Below are positions 44,957-54,681 of a stretch of 64,000 nt of DNA, one piece after another. Source of the stretch: Bacillus sp. UNC438CL73TsuS30 (GTDB lineage Bacteria; Bacillota; Bacilli; Bacillales; Cytobacillaceae). The position numbers were made by a program, and so were the translations under genes. Location of the stretch: positions 1,514,348 through 1,578,347 of the forward strand of contig NZ_KI535295.1 in the NCBI RefSeq assembly GCF_000482325.1. The letters run 5' to 3'. Under the pieces are notes generated by a model. It was not told where the DNA came from, ran no database searches, and saw only the letters and a program-made list of their open reading frames with translations. Position 1 is the first letter of the stretch, and each line of letters opens with the position of its first letter.

Positions 44957-46507
44957 ATGGAGGGAGCAATGATAGGACCAGTTAGGACATTCGAAAAAGA
45001 AGCAATCAAAATTTCTGGTTTAACCAAGAAGTATGGGAATTTTTTTGCCAATTCAAATATTGACGTTACGATTTATGAAGGTGAGGTTCATGCGTTAGTA
45101 GGACAAAACGGATCGGGGAAATCAACTTTGTTAGGAATGTTATCAGGTCGAATTGCTCCTTCTGATGGAAGTGTCCACATTTTTGGAAGGGAATTACAGT
45201 ATGGTGACCCAAGATCATCTAGAAATCTTGGAGTTGCCACCATATTTCAAGAATTGACGATCGTGCCTGAACTCACTGCCGTCGATAACGTCTTTTTAGG
45301 TCAATATATGAACACGAAGGGTTTTTTATCCCAAGGAAAGATGAAAGCCCGGTTTAAAGAATTGTGTGCCCAGTTAGGAGTAAATATTTCACCGATGGAA
45401 ACGGCGGGACGTCTTTCCATTGCGGATCAGCAGATGTTAGAAATAATGCGCGGGCTTCAATCCAACGCAAATGTCATTATATTTGACGAGCCTACCGCCT
45501 CTCTTGCACCTCCAGAAAGGAAATCGCTGCTGGATACGATTCATTCCTTACGAGACCAAGGGATATGTATTATTTATGTCAGCCATCACTTGGATGAAGT
45601 ACTGGAAATCAGTGATCACATTACTATTTTAAGAAGTGGAAAAAAAATTCGAACAGAACGAATAGAATACTGGAATAAGGATCGATTGGTTTCTGAAATG
45701 TTAGGGGAAGAGATTGGAAATGACCTAGCTAAGGTTATTTCTAAATCATTTCCTGAAAATGGCCAATTTGGTCAGGAGATATTACGTGCAGAAAAGGTGA
45801 CTGTTCCAGGTTCAATTGAATCTATAGATATTTCGATCCGGGCTGGAGAAATTGTTGGGATTGGTGGATTGGTTGGCTCCGGAAGAAGCACTCTGGCTCG
45901 TGCCTTAGCGGGATTAGAGGCTTCATCCTCAGGAGAATTATGGATGGAAGGTAAAAAAGTAAAATGGCCGCATTCACCTAAATATTCGATGGGGCTGGGT
46001 ATTGCCTTAGCACCTGAAGACCGTAAACATCAAGGTCTTGTATTAGATTTATCTAGTCAGATTAATATTAATATGGTGGATTTTAAGAGTGTAAGAAAAT
46101 GGGGAATATATCATAAAAAATCCGCTAAGGAGAAAGCTGAGAAGCTTGGAAATAAATTTGGTCTTAACCGTTCAATCGATACAATCTGTCGAAATCTATC
46201 GGGTGGAAACCAACAAAAAGTATTATTGGCAAAAGTAACGAATATCAACCCGAAGGTTCTGATAATAGATGAACCAACACGAGGGATCGATATAGGAGTT
46301 AAAATCGATGTCTTAAAAATTCTTAAGCAATTAGCAAGAGAAGGGACCAGCATTATTGTCATTTCTTCTGAGTTAGAAGAGGTAGTTGCTATTAGCGATA
46401 GAGTACTAGTATTGTCAAAGGGAAAATTAGTTAATGAACTAAAAACAAAGGAAGAAATTAGTGTTAATAATATTCTCAAATCAACTTTTAAAGGGAGGGT
46501 CGTATGA
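44957..46507 (+). CDS. Ribose-type ABC importer ATPase (RbsA-like, two ATPase domains)
   Basis: The ATG at 44957 is seven bases after GGAGGT. The 516-residue protein has two nucleotide-binding domains. The first has Walker A GQNGSGKST and Walker B VIIFDEPTAS, with a degenerate signature. The second has a degenerate Walker A (GSGRST), a full signature LSGGNQQKV and Walker B LIIDEPTRGID. This asymmetry is normal for RbsA/MglA proteins. It overlaps the permease gene by four bases. Confidence 0.93.
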   Translation: MEGAMIGPVRTFEKEAIKISGLTKKYGNFFANSNIDVTIYEGEVHALVGQNGSGKSTLLGMLSGRIAPSDGSVHIFGRELQYGDPRSSRNLGVATIFQELTIVPELTAVDNVFLGQYMNTKGFLSQGKMKARFKELCAQLGVNISPMETAGRLSIADQQMLEIMRGLQSNANVIIFDEPTASLAPPERKSLLDTIHSLRDQGICIIYVSHHLDEVLEISDHITILRSGKKIRTERIEYWNKDRLVSEMLGEEIGNDLAKVISKSFPENGQFGQEILRAEKVTVPGSIESIDISIRAGEIVGIGGLVGSGRSTLARALAGLEASSSGELWMEGKKVKWPHSPKYSMGLGIALAPEDRKHQGLVLDLSSQININMVDFKSVRKWGIYHKKSAKEKAEKLGNKFGLNRSIDTICRNLSGGNQQKVLLAKVTNINPKVLIIDEPTRGIDIGVKIDVLKILKQLAREGTSIIVISSELEEVVAISDRVLVLSKGKLVNELKTKEEISVNNILKSTFKGRVV

Positions 46508-47493
46508 ATAATTTGGAGTCTAAAATCAATACAGAAAACATATCAACGTTTAATATCCAAAGTTTAAACTCTCTATTTTACAAATACGGTGTTGTGGTTG
46601 CATTCGCCATTTTGATCATCATCTCCACAATCCTTTACCCAGGATTCCTAAACTCAGCAAACCTTCTAAATATGTTTAGTCAATTGTCTATAATTGGAAT
46701 GATGAGTATAGGAATGACTTTTGTTTTAATAACGGGTGGTCTGGATATGTCTGTTGGGGGAATTTATGCATCAAGTGCGGTCCTAATTGCAAGCTTGGCT
46801 GATCGCATATCCATTCCTATAGTCGCCCTAATTACCTTAATTGTAGGATTTTGTGCTGGTTTATTTAATGGTTTATTAGTAACAAAGTTAAAGGTTCCTC
46901 CGTTTGTAGCAACCTTAGGTACAGGATCTATGTTTACAGGGTTCGCTCTTGTTTATTCTAAGGCTCAACCGTTTTTTGTAGAAAAAGAATCATTCCGCTG
47001 GCTAGGATCGGGTTTCATAGGGAATATTCCAGTCTCGGTTATTCTTCTTTTTTTAGCTTATATTATTTTTGGCATTATTTTAGCCTTTACCACATATGGA
47101 CGTTCTCTCTATTCCATTGGCGGAAATCACGAAGCAAGCAGGTTATCTGGATTGAGGGTAAATTGGCTTACAACAAGTGCCTATGGTTTATCTGGCCTAT
47201 GTGCAGCGATTAGCGGCATAATAATCGCTTCAAGACTGGGGCAGGGACAGGCGAATATTGGGGATTTAATTATTATGGATGTTATTGCAGCAGTTGTGAT
47301 CGGCGGTACCTCATTGAGTGGCGGCCAAGGAGCAATCTGGAGAACCCTAGTTGGCGGATGTACACTGATTATGATGTCAAATGTATTTGATAGTCTATCA
47401 TTAAGCCCATATTGGCAATCGATTTTCAAAGGGATGATCATAATAGGAGCTGTTATGTTCGACTATTATGCTCGTTCAAAAATGAACAAATAA
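46504..47493 (+). CDS. Ribose-type ABC importer permease (RbsC-like)
   Basis: The 329-residue protein has about ten hydrophobic helices. It carries the RbsC family blocks GMTFVLITGGLDMSVGG and YSIGGNHEASRLSGLRV, with VIGGTSLSGGQGAIWRTLVG near the end. It starts in the overlap ATGA with the ATPase gene. With the lipoprotein and the ATPase it makes a complete importer. The ligand should be a small, probably hydroxylated compound, judged from the family; the operon context suggests a nitrogen-containing derivative. Confidence 0.92.
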   Translation: MNNLESKINTENISTFNIQSLNSLFYKYGVVVAFAILIIISTILYPGFLNSANLLNMFSQLSIIGMMSIGMTFVLITGGLDMSVGGIYASSAVLIASLADRISIPIVALITLIVGFCAGLFNGLLVTKLKVPPFVATLGTGSMFTGFALVYSKAQPFFVEKESFRWLGSGFIGNIPVSVILLFLAYIIFGIILAFTTYGRSLYSIGGNHEASRLSGLRVNWLTTSAYGLSGLCAAISGIIIASRLGQGQANIGDLIIMDVIAAVVIGGTSLSGGQGAIWRTLVGGCTLIMMSNVFDSLSLSPYWQSIFKGMIIIGAVMFDYYARSKMNK

Positions 47494-47528
47494 ATTTTAG
47501 AAACATACGAAAATTAAGGAGAAATGAT

Positions 47529-48281
47529 ATGAAGCGTTTAGAAGGTAAAGTTGCCATCATTACTGGTGCTGCAATGGGTCAAGGTGCTGCTGAGGCAAAA
47601 TTATTTGCCCGAGAAGGTGCGAAAGTTGTCGTAACAGACATCCTTGATCGGGAAGTCCAAAAGATTGCAAACGAAATTATTAATTCGGATGGAATCGCCT
47701 TGCCTTTTTGTCATGATGTTTCATCAGAGGAAGACTGGAAAAAGGTAATAGACAAGACATTACAGCATTTTGGAAAAGTGGATATCCTCGTTAACAATGC
47801 CGGAATCAGTTCACCTAATAACGTTGAACATGAAACGCTTGAAGGGTGGGAACGTGTTCAGGCAGTGAATACACGCGGTGTATTTCTTGGAATGAAATAC
47901 ACTGCTCCTGAGATTAGAAAAGCTGGGGGAGGATCCATTATTAACATTTCTTCAGTGTATGGAATTATTGGTGTAAATGGGTACGCATCTTACCATGCAT
48001 CTAAAGGAGCTATCCGTGTTTTAAGTAAGTCTGCAGCAATGGAATTCTCAAAAGATTTCATAAGAGTTAACTCCATTCATCCGGGAATGATAGAAACCCC
48101 AATGACAGATGTCTTATTCTCTGATCCTGAAGCCGTTAAGTGGATGAAAGAAGTAACACCCTGGCCGCGTCTTGGCAAGCCTGAAGATGTAGCACATGGG
48201 GCATTGTTTTTAGCTTCAGAAGAATCATCATTCATAACGGGAACTGAATTGGTTATTGATGGGGGGTGGATTGCCAGTTAG
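47529..48281 (+). CDS. Short-chain dehydrogenase/reductase
   Basis: AAGGAG precedes the ATG at 47529; a longer frame from 47412 runs into the permease gene. The 250-residue protein has the Rossmann motif TGAAMGQGAA, NNAG, the Ser of INISSVYG and catalytic YHASK. It is a classical NAD(P)-dependent SDR that oxidises a secondary alcohol or reduces a ketone. Its role in this operon is not known; oxidation of a hydroxyl on the imported compound would fit. Confidence 0.9.
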   Translation: MKRLEGKVAIITGAAMGQGAAEAKLFAREGAKVVVTDILDREVQKIANEIINSDGIALPFCHDVSSEEDWKKVIDKTLQHFGKVDILVNNAGISSPNNVEHETLEGWERVQAVNTRGVFLGMKYTAPEIRKAGGGSIINISSVYGIIGVNGYASYHASKGAIRVLSKSAAMEFSKDFIRVNSIHPGMIETPMTDVLFSDPEAVKWMKEVTPWPRLGKPEDVAHGALFLASEESSFITGTELVIDGGWIAS

Positions 48282-48323
48282 TCCCCTTTTTCAGTCAATA
48301 ATATAACAATTGGTGGTGTTCAA

Positions 48324-49106
48324 ATGAAATTAAAAAACAAAGTAGCCCTGATTACTGGCAGTGGCTCAGGTATTGGGAAAACAACAGCATTACTGCTTTC
48401 ACAAGAAGGAGCCCATATCATTGTAACAGATATAAATGAGAAAAATGGAAACCAAACTGTAGAGGAAATTCATCATCAGGGAGGTAAGGCTATATTTCTT
48501 CAACATGATGTAAGTCAGGAGGAACATTGGGCTCGAGTGGTAGAGGAATCGATGAAAACATTCAAGTCTATCGATATTTTATTTAATAATGCAGGCTTAT
48601 TTCTATTAAAACCTTTACTTGAAACGTCGATGGAAGAATGGAATAAACTCATGAGTGTGAATGTAACAGGAACCTTCTTGGGGATGAAGTATGTAATCCC
48701 ATGCATGTTAAAGAATAAAAGAGGTTCTGTGATTAATGCCTCATCTACTGCTGCATTGATTGGTGCGGCTGGACACACTTTATATGGAGCTTCTAAAGGA
48801 GCCATTCGAACCATGTCGAAGGATGCTGCTATGGAATTTGGACCCTATGTCCGTGTAAATTCTATTTATCCAGGTTTTATTAAAACCCAAATGGTAGAGT
48901 ATGCCTCCAGGATGGCTAACAAACAACCAGAAGAACAAGCTAGGACGATCCCGTTAAGACGTTTAGGCGCTCCATTAGATGTGGCAAAAATGGTGTTGTA
49001 TTTATCATCAGAGGAATCTGCATATATCACGGGAGCCGAATTTGTTATTGACGGAGGTTTATCAGCCGGTAAACCTGTTTGGGCGGAGGAACCTGAATTT
49101 TCTTAA
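48324..49106 (+). CDS. Short-chain dehydrogenase/reductase, second copy
   Basis: The 260-residue protein has TGSGSGIGK, NNAG, INASSTAA and catalytic YGASK, the classical SDR set. It is a paralogue of the preceding gene, and the two may act on different alcohols or on two steps of one oxidation. The C-terminal tail (SAGKPVWAEEPEFS) extends about 15 residues beyond the usual SDR end. Confidence 0.9.
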   Translation: MKLKNKVALITGSGSGIGKTTALLLSQEGAHIIVTDINEKNGNQTVEEIHHQGGKAIFLQHDVSQEEHWARVVEESMKTFKSIDILFNNAGLFLLKPLLETSMEEWNKLMSVNVTGTFLGMKYVIPCMLKNKRGSVINASSTAALIGAAGHTLYGASKGAIRTMSKDAAMEFGPYVRVNSIYPGFIKTQMVEYASRMANKQPEEQARTIPLRRLGAPLDVAKMVLYLSSEESAYITGAEFVIDGGLSAGKPVWAEEPEFS

Positions 49107-49176
49107 ATTTAAGGTTCTCACAATCTCAAAGAATAGATTTTTATGTGCAAAAAATCAGATTAAAAGGATGGATAAT

Positions 49177-50547
49177 ATGAGAAAAACGCGAGAAGAAAGC
49201 CTACAGATTGCAAAAAGGATTTTACATTATATCGAGAGTTCATCTCTTACAGGGGAGGAAAAAAACCAAATTGTAGAAGACTCTGTCGTGAATTTTGAAA
49301 ATTATGTAAACAAAGCAATCCTAAAGCATCGGAAAGCAGCGTCTACTGACTATTCATTTGTTGAATGGGAAGGGGAAGGGGCAGTATTCAGAGATACAAA
49401 AGGAAAAGAATTTATAGATTGTTTAGGTGGCTATGGGGTTTACCTGCTTGGTCATCGGCATCCCAATGTTGTAAAAGCAGTAGAAGCACAAATTAAAAGA
49501 TATGCCCTTCATAGTCAGGAACTTGTTGATCCACTACGTGGATATTTATCAAAACTAGTTGCAGCTATAACACCAGGGGATCTTCAATACTCCTATTTAA
49601 CAAATTGTGGAACAGAAGCAAATGAAATGGCCATAAAGCTTGCTAGAATAGCTACTGGTAAAAAATGCTTTATTTCTACAACGAACGGTTTTCATGGTAA
49701 AACAATGGGATCACTTTCTGCATCAGGAAAGGCAGTTTTTCGCGAACCGTACATGCCGCTTGTTCCAGGATTTTATCATGTAGAGTATGGTAATGCCGAT
49801 GCAATGGAAGAAATGGTTAAGAATCTTGAAACAACAGGGGAAACAGTTGCAGGTATAATCGTAGAGCCAATTCAAGGCGAGGGTGGAGTAAATATCCCGC
49901 CGATGGATTATTTTGAACGTCTTCGAAAACTATGTGATGAGCATGAATGTCTGCTTATTGTTGATGAAGTGCAAACAGGAATGGGGCGAACTGGCACCAT
50001 GTTTGGAATTGATCACTTTGATGTTGTTCCGGATATTATGACTTTAGGTAAAGCATTCGGAGGCGGAGTTATGCCAATAGCTGCAATGGTCGCTCGAGGA
50101 AAGCATTGGAAAAGGCTGGAGGAAAATCCTTTTCTATTAGGATCTTCCACATTTGGGGGTAACCCGCTCTGTTGTGCTGGTGCTATTGCTGGAATTAAAA
50201 CGATTCTGGAAGAAAACATTCCTCAAGTAGCTAAAGAAAAAGGGGACTATATTCTTGATCGGCTTACCCAAATGCAAATTAATTATCCAGAATTAATGGT
50301 TGCTGCAAGAGGTAAAGGCCTTTTGATTGGAATGCAGTTTGCTAATAATGATATTGGCTTTGACCTTGCTAAGCGGCTATTCAGTGACAATATTTTGGTG
50401 GGGGGGACTTTAAATAACGCTACTGTTATCCGGATTGAGCCACCTGCTGTGATTACTTATGAACAAATTGAAACGGTTCTAAATACGATTGAAAAACATC
50501 TTGGCAATATGGTTAAAGAAGAACAATATCAAATGGTTAATTCCTAA
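49177..50547 (+). CDS. patA: Putrescine aminotransferase homologue (class III, PLP)
   Basis: The ATG at 49177 has AAAGGATGG before it. The 456-residue protein resembles Escherichia coli PatA (YgjG) along its whole length: EFIDCLGGYGVYLLGHRHPN, LHSQELVDPLRGYLSKLVAA, EPIQGEGGVNIPP, DEVQTGMGRTG and TLNNATVIRIEPP. The PLP-binding lysine is K292 (TLGKAFGGGVMPIA). PatA moves the amino group of putrescine to 2-oxoglutarate, giving 4-aminobutanal. The next gene encodes the matching aldehyde dehydrogenase. The name is by similarity; related diamines may be used. Confidence 0.88.
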   Translation: MRKTREESLQIAKRILHYIESSSLTGEEKNQIVEDSVVNFENYVNKAILKHRKAASTDYSFVEWEGEGAVFRDTKGKEFIDCLGGYGVYLLGHRHPNVVKAVEAQIKRYALHSQELVDPLRGYLSKLVAAITPGDLQYSYLTNCGTEANEMAIKLARIATGKKCFISTTNGFHGKTMGSLSASGKAVFREPYMPLVPGFYHVEYGNADAMEEMVKNLETTGETVAGIIVEPIQGEGGVNIPPMDYFERLRKLCDEHECLLIVDEVQTGMGRTGTMFGIDHFDVVPDIMTLGKAFGGGVMPIAAMVARGKHWKRLEENPFLLGSSTFGGNPLCCAGAIAGIKTILEENIPQVAKEKGDYILDRLTQMQINYPELMVAARGKGLLIGMQFANNDIGFDLAKRLFSDNILVGGTLNNATVIRIEPPAVITYEQIETVLNTIEKHLGNMVKEEQYQMVNS

Positions 50548-50563
50548 AGAGAAGGGATTTAAT

Positions 50564-52048
50564 ATGGTTAATATTATACAAACCCGATATGATCAATTAT
50601 ATATAAATGGAGAATGGGTAAAGCCGGTTAGTGGGAAGAGCTTACCAGTCTATAACCCCGCAACAGGAGAAGTTCTTGCAAGAGTAGCAGCTGGTGAAAA
50701 AGAAGATGCTCAGGCAGCCATTAGAGCTGCCAGACAAGCATTTGATTGTGGAGAATGGAGGAACTATTCTCTGAGAAAAAGAGGGCAACTTCTTAATCAG
50801 CTTGCAAATAAAATTGAAGAAAATGCTTCCTTTCTTTCAGAATTAGAAACTATGAATAATGGAAAGACAATTAAAGAAGCAAAAATTGATATTGAATCGA
50901 CTATACAAACATTTAGATATTATGCGGGTCTAACAACAATACAATTAGAGGAAACTTTAGAAGTAGAAGCACCTCTTACATCAAAAATCGTAAGAGAACC
51001 TATAGGTGTCTGTGCTCAAATCATCCCTTGGAACTATCCCCTTTTGATGGCTGCTTGGAAATTGGCGCCAGCACTTGCTGCAGGAAATGTTTGTATTTTA
51101 AAACCATCTGAGTTTACACCACTTACTGCGATCCATTTATTTGAATACATGGATGAGCTAGATTTCCCTAAAGGGGTAGTGAATCTTTTAAATGGGACTG
51201 GAATTGAGGTGGGTGCTCCTCTTGTAGAAAGCAACCTTGTTGATAAAATTGCCTTTACAGGTGGAACAGCAACTGGCAAGACAATATTAACTTCAGCAGT
51301 AGGAAATTTAAAAAAGGTATCCCTTGAACTAGGTGGTAAATCAGCAAATATTATTTTTAATGATGCAGATTTTGAAACGGCTTTGGATTATGGAATGTTT
51401 GCAATTTTTAATAATAGCGGACAAGTTTGTTCGGCAGGATCCAGGCTTCTCGTTGAAAGAGGGATTTATGACCGTTATGTAAATAAACTAGTTGAACGGA
51501 CTAAGAAAATCAGAGTAGGTAATGGAATGAATTCTCTCTCTCAAATGGGACCATTAATAAATGAAAGGCAATTGGAAAAAGTTCTAAACTATGTTGAAAT
51601 TGGAAAAAAAGAAGCCTCTCTTGCTTGTGGCGGTACACGTTTAGAAAATGATGAATTAAAGAATGGGTATTTTATTTCTCCTACTATTTTTACAGATGTC
51701 TATCCTGATGCACTTATTGCTCAGGAAGAAATTTTTGGTCCCGTCTTGTGCATTATTCCATTTGAAGGTGAAGAGGAAGCAATAAAGATTGCGAATGGAA
51801 CCCCTTACGGACTTGCTTCCGGAATTTTTACTTTAGATGTTTCAAAAGCTGAACGAGTATCTAAAAGTATAAGGGCTGGAGTAATCTGGATTAATACGTA
51901 TGAACAAACCTTAATTGAGGGTCCTTGGGGTGGTTATAAAGAGAGTGGAATAGGGCGTGAGCTCGGTACTTATGGATTGGAACAATATACGGAAGTAAAA
52001 CACGTAATAAATAATATGGAAATCAAACCAACTGGGTGGTTTGATTAA
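50564..52048 (+). CDS. Aldehyde dehydrogenase (4-aminobutanal/betaine aldehyde type)
   Basis: The ATG at 50564 follows AGAGAAGGG, 16 bases after the aminotransferase stop. The 494-residue protein has the ALDH core: IIPWNYPLLMAAWKLAPALA, E255 in LELGGKS and nucleophile C289 in SGQVCSAGS. The family type matches gamma-aminobutyraldehyde and betaine aldehyde dehydrogenases. It should oxidise the aminoaldehyde formed by the aminotransferase to GABA or a homologue with NAD. It is the last gene of the run. Confidence 0.9.
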   Translation: MVNIIQTRYDQLYINGEWVKPVSGKSLPVYNPATGEVLARVAAGEKEDAQAAIRAARQAFDCGEWRNYSLRKRGQLLNQLANKIEENASFLSELETMNNGKTIKEAKIDIESTIQTFRYYAGLTTIQLEETLEVEAPLTSKIVREPIGVCAQIIPWNYPLLMAAWKLAPALAAGNVCILKPSEFTPLTAIHLFEYMDELDFPKGVVNLLNGTGIEVGAPLVESNLVDKIAFTGGTATGKTILTSAVGNLKKVSLELGGKSANIIFNDADFETALDYGMFAIFNNSGQVCSAGSRLLVERGIYDRYVNKLVERTKKIRVGNGMNSLSQMGPLINERQLEKVLNYVEIGKKEASLACGGTRLENDELKNGYFISPTIFTDVYPDALIAQEEIFGPVLCIIPFEGEEEAIKIANGTPYGLASGIFTLDVSKAERVSKSIRAGVIWINTYEQTLIEGPWGGYKESGIGRELGTYGLEQYTEVKHVINNMEIKPTGWFD

Positions 52049-52321
52049 GAAATCTCTTAATTTTTTAAATCAATTGTATTACAGAGGAAATTCTTAGTAA
52101 ATATTAGATTGGTATTAAACTTAATATACTGATTTATTGTGATAATGTTATCGAAATATCTATCTTAGCATTTTAATAGTTGATTGTATAGCTGCTTCTT
52201 TAAAGGTTTCAGTTTTATACCTTCTTAAAAAGGTAAAAACAATATACTTTGGAGTAGTTATACTTTTTTTAAATTATTTCTGATATTATCCCATCGGTAT
52301 TTTGACAGGAGGAATGTACAT

Positions 52322-53944
52322 ATGATCAATTTTAGGAAAGCAGATGTTGTCCTTTCAAGTAATACCGTCTTTACTGGACTTACTAATACACCGGAGCCAG
52401 CCACTATTGCCATTATTAATAATAAGATTGCAGCAATCGGTACTGAAGAGGAAATATCTTCTTTTATTGGAGATAATACAAAAATCTACCGTTATCAAAA
52501 TCAACTGATTATGCCAGGGTTTCATGATTTTCATCTTCACATAATCTTAGGAAGCATTGAATTGGATAGTATTAGCCTTGTAAATGCAAAATCGGAAGAG
52601 GAAGTAGCAGAAATGGTTCTTCAATTTGCTTATACAAGACCTGAAGATGATTGGATTATAGGATTTTCATGGGAAAATGAGAATTGGGAAAATAAACAAT
52701 TGCCTACCCGAGCTTCATTAGATCGGGTTCTTCCAGATAGACCTGTAATTCTTACTCATACAGAATTACATTATGCATGGGTAAATAGCAAGGCACTTGA
52801 GGTAATGGGAATTGGTCGGGATACAGAAAATCCTCCTTTTGGTGAATTTGCAAAGGATGAGAATGGAGAACTAACAGGCATAATATACGAAGATGCGATG
52901 GAATTAATCTCCAAAGGTGCCTACAATTTTTCACGAGAAAAGAAAAAACAAATGGTAAAAAACTTTTTTAAAATGGCTGCAAAATACGGTGTTACCTCAT
53001 TAAATGATTTATATGGTCCGTCTAGTGAGATTATTGATGATTTTGAGCTATATAAACATTTAGAGGATTTAGGTGATTTAACGACTCGAATTCACTTTTA
53101 TCCTGCTCTAAACGGTGACTTAGAACAAGCTAAAAAGCTGAGAGATACGTATAAAACGGACTTGCTGCAATTTTCAGGCCTAAAACAATTTATCGATGGA
53201 GTCATTACTGGATATACAGCATACTTATTAGAACCTTATGCAGATAATCCTAAAATACGTGGAAATACAACGTTTCCACCTGAATTAATTAAAAAATGGG
53301 TTGTAGACGCTGATAAAGAAGGTTTTAGGATTCGTTTTCATGCAGTCGGTGATGCGAGCGTCCGTCTAGCGTTAGATGCATTTGAAGAAGCACAGAAAAT
53401 AAATGGTTTAAGAGACTCCAGACACACCATTGAGCATATTGAAATAATTCATCCTGACGATATTAGTCGTTTTCATCAGTATGGTGTCATTGCCTCGGTA
53501 CAACCCTATCATTTAGCAGCATTGGAAAGAGATGCATATTTATCTCGATTAGGTTCAGAAAGGGATAAACTTACATTTCCTTTAAATACATTAAAGACTG
53601 CTAGAGCAAAGTTAGCTTTAGGAAGTGATTGTCCAGTTGTTCCTTTAAATCCAATGCTAGAAATTTATCGAGCCATAACTAGAATGGATAGTACTAATGA
53701 AAGCGGAAAGATATGGAATGCTCATGAATGCATTACTCTTGCGGATGCATTAAAAGCCTATACTTATGGGTCTGCTTTCGGAACGTTCAGAGAACATGAA
53801 TTAGGTACTTTAGAAGTTGGTAAACTAGCAGATATAATTGTATTAGACCGCAATCTTTTTGAAGTTCCGGCAGAAGAAATACCGGAAACACGGGTGGAAT
53901 TAACCATTATGAATGGAACAATAGCCTTTCAACAGGAAAAATAG
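52322..53944 (+). CDS. YtcJ-type metal-dependent amidohydrolase
   Basis: GGAGG precedes the ATG. The 540-residue protein is an Amidohydro_3 (YtcJ) member. It has an N-terminal beta sandwich (VFTGLTNTPEPATIAIINNK), the metal motif GFHDFHLH (H71 and H73), RFHAVGDAS with another ligand and LGSDCPVVPLNP with the catalytic Asp. The substrate is probably a cyclic or linear amide. The 273-base gap from the aldehyde dehydrogenase suggests its own promoter, but its content fits the nitrogen-compound theme of both neighbouring operons. Confidence 0.87.
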   Translation: MINFRKADVVLSSNTVFTGLTNTPEPATIAIINNKIAAIGTEEEISSFIGDNTKIYRYQNQLIMPGFHDFHLHIILGSIELDSISLVNAKSEEEVAEMVLQFAYTRPEDDWIIGFSWENENWENKQLPTRASLDRVLPDRPVILTHTELHYAWVNSKALEVMGIGRDTENPPFGEFAKDENGELTGIIYEDAMELISKGAYNFSREKKKQMVKNFFKMAAKYGVTSLNDLYGPSSEIIDDFELYKHLEDLGDLTTRIHFYPALNGDLEQAKKLRDTYKTDLLQFSGLKQFIDGVITGYTAYLLEPYADNPKIRGNTTFPPELIKKWVVDADKEGFRIRFHAVGDASVRLALDAFEEAQKINGLRDSRHTIEHIEIIHPDDISRFHQYGVIASVQPYHLAALERDAYLSRLGSERDKLTFPLNTLKTARAKLALGSDCPVVPLNPMLEIYRAITRMDSTNESGKIWNAHECITLADALKAYTYGSAFGTFREHELGTLEVGKLADIIVLDRNLFEVPAEEIPETRVELTIMNGTIAFQQEK

Positions 53945-54006
53945 AAAATATTAGAAACTAATTGGTATGATTAGATTGAAAGTTTGGTGGTACAAATCCC
54001 TTTTAA

Positions 54007-54050
54007 ACGCCTGGTCTGCTAAATAGTTAAAGTATCGGCGGATTGACCTC
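54007..54050. repeat. REP-like element, family 2 (degenerate)
   Basis: The pattern CTGCTAAATAGTTAAAGTAT followed by GGCGGATTGACCTC matches the layout of 63466-63516. The left arm is poorly kept. Confidence 0.4.
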
Positions 54051-54096
54051 ATTTTCAAAGGATGAATGTTGATCTTTCATGAGAAAAAGTAAGTTT

Positions 54097-54309
54097 CTAG
54101 AAGCTATGCAAATTCGGGGAGACCCCACTCAAAAGACCAACGGGACGGTTTAGATAAAACTCCTCTGCTATTGGCTGGATGTGGAAAAAGTTGATATTCT
54201 GCCATTTTTGATTTCCTGGTTCAGATAATGTTTGAAGCCGAATATCCGTGATTCTTGATAGTTCTCGTATGGATAAATCCTCCTTCCTGGCTAGGTTTTT
54301 CTTTTCAAA
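54097..54309 (-). pseudogene. Remnant of an XRE-type helix-turn-helix regulator
   Basis: The minus-strand frame LSIRELSRITDIRLQTLSE, then QKWQNINFFHIQPIAEEF, has the spacing and residues of a Cro/C1-type helix-turn-helix. No start codon is present (a stop lies just upstream), and the end runs on into unrelated sequence. It is a decayed copy. Confidence 0.55.
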
Positions 54310-54409
54310 CCATTAGATAACGGATTTCGGATCATTTTCTAGGCAAGTGTGCCATAAAAGTTTCCCTTTAGCAAAACTGATATGATTCTAGTACGAAGAA
54401 TCATAAATT

Positions 54410-54456
54410 GGTCCCCTGATTTGCTATATGGTTTAAGCAAAAAGGGGCCTCATTTT
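54410..54456. repeat. REP-like hairpin, family 2
   Basis: GGTCCCCT (54410-54417) and AGGGGCC (54443-54449) form the arms, around TTTGCTATATGGTTTAAGCA. A T run follows. Confidence 0.55.
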
Positions 54457-54486
54457 TAAAAATAATTACGTTTAATCTCAGAATTC

Positions 54487-54524
54487 GATGCTAATTTGCA
54501 TCGAATTTGATGTATGATGCCATC
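54487..54524 (+). promoter_or_regulatory. Upstream activator element for the sigma-54 activator (copy 1)
   Basis: The 38-base element begins GATGC-N6-GCAT (within the dyad AATTCGATGC ... GCATCGAATT, 54482-54507) and ends TGATGTATGATGCCATC. It matches 57994-58031 in 28 of 38 positions and lies about 53 bases before the -24 box. Confidence 0.7.
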
Positions 54525-54576
54525 TTTTTTGTTTGTGATGCAATGCTAATGATTGTAATTATACGGAAAAACGACT

Positions 54577-54592
54577 TGGCATTATTTTTGCA
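54577..54592 (+). promoter_or_regulatory. Sigma-54 (SigL) promoter
   Basis: TGGCAT and TTTGCA place GG (54578-54579) and GC (54590-54591) ten bases apart, the -24/-12 geometry. It precedes the dehydrogenase gene by about 90 bases. Confidence 0.75.
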
Positions 54593-54681
54593 TTAGTAAT
54601 AAGTAAGGCTTATGTGTACCAAATTTTTCAAGGAGGATTTGGTGCACTACAGTGTTAAAAAATTTTTAGGGAGGAATTAAT

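Larger units (their letters stand above)
53945..54681. other. Long intergenic region with repeats, a gene remnant and regulatory sites
   Basis: In order it holds a degenerate REP-like element (54007-54050), a minus-strand remnant of an XRE-type regulator (54097-54309), another REP-like hairpin (54410-54456), the upstream activator element (54487-54524) and the sigma-54 promoter (54577-54592). Confidence 0.6.
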
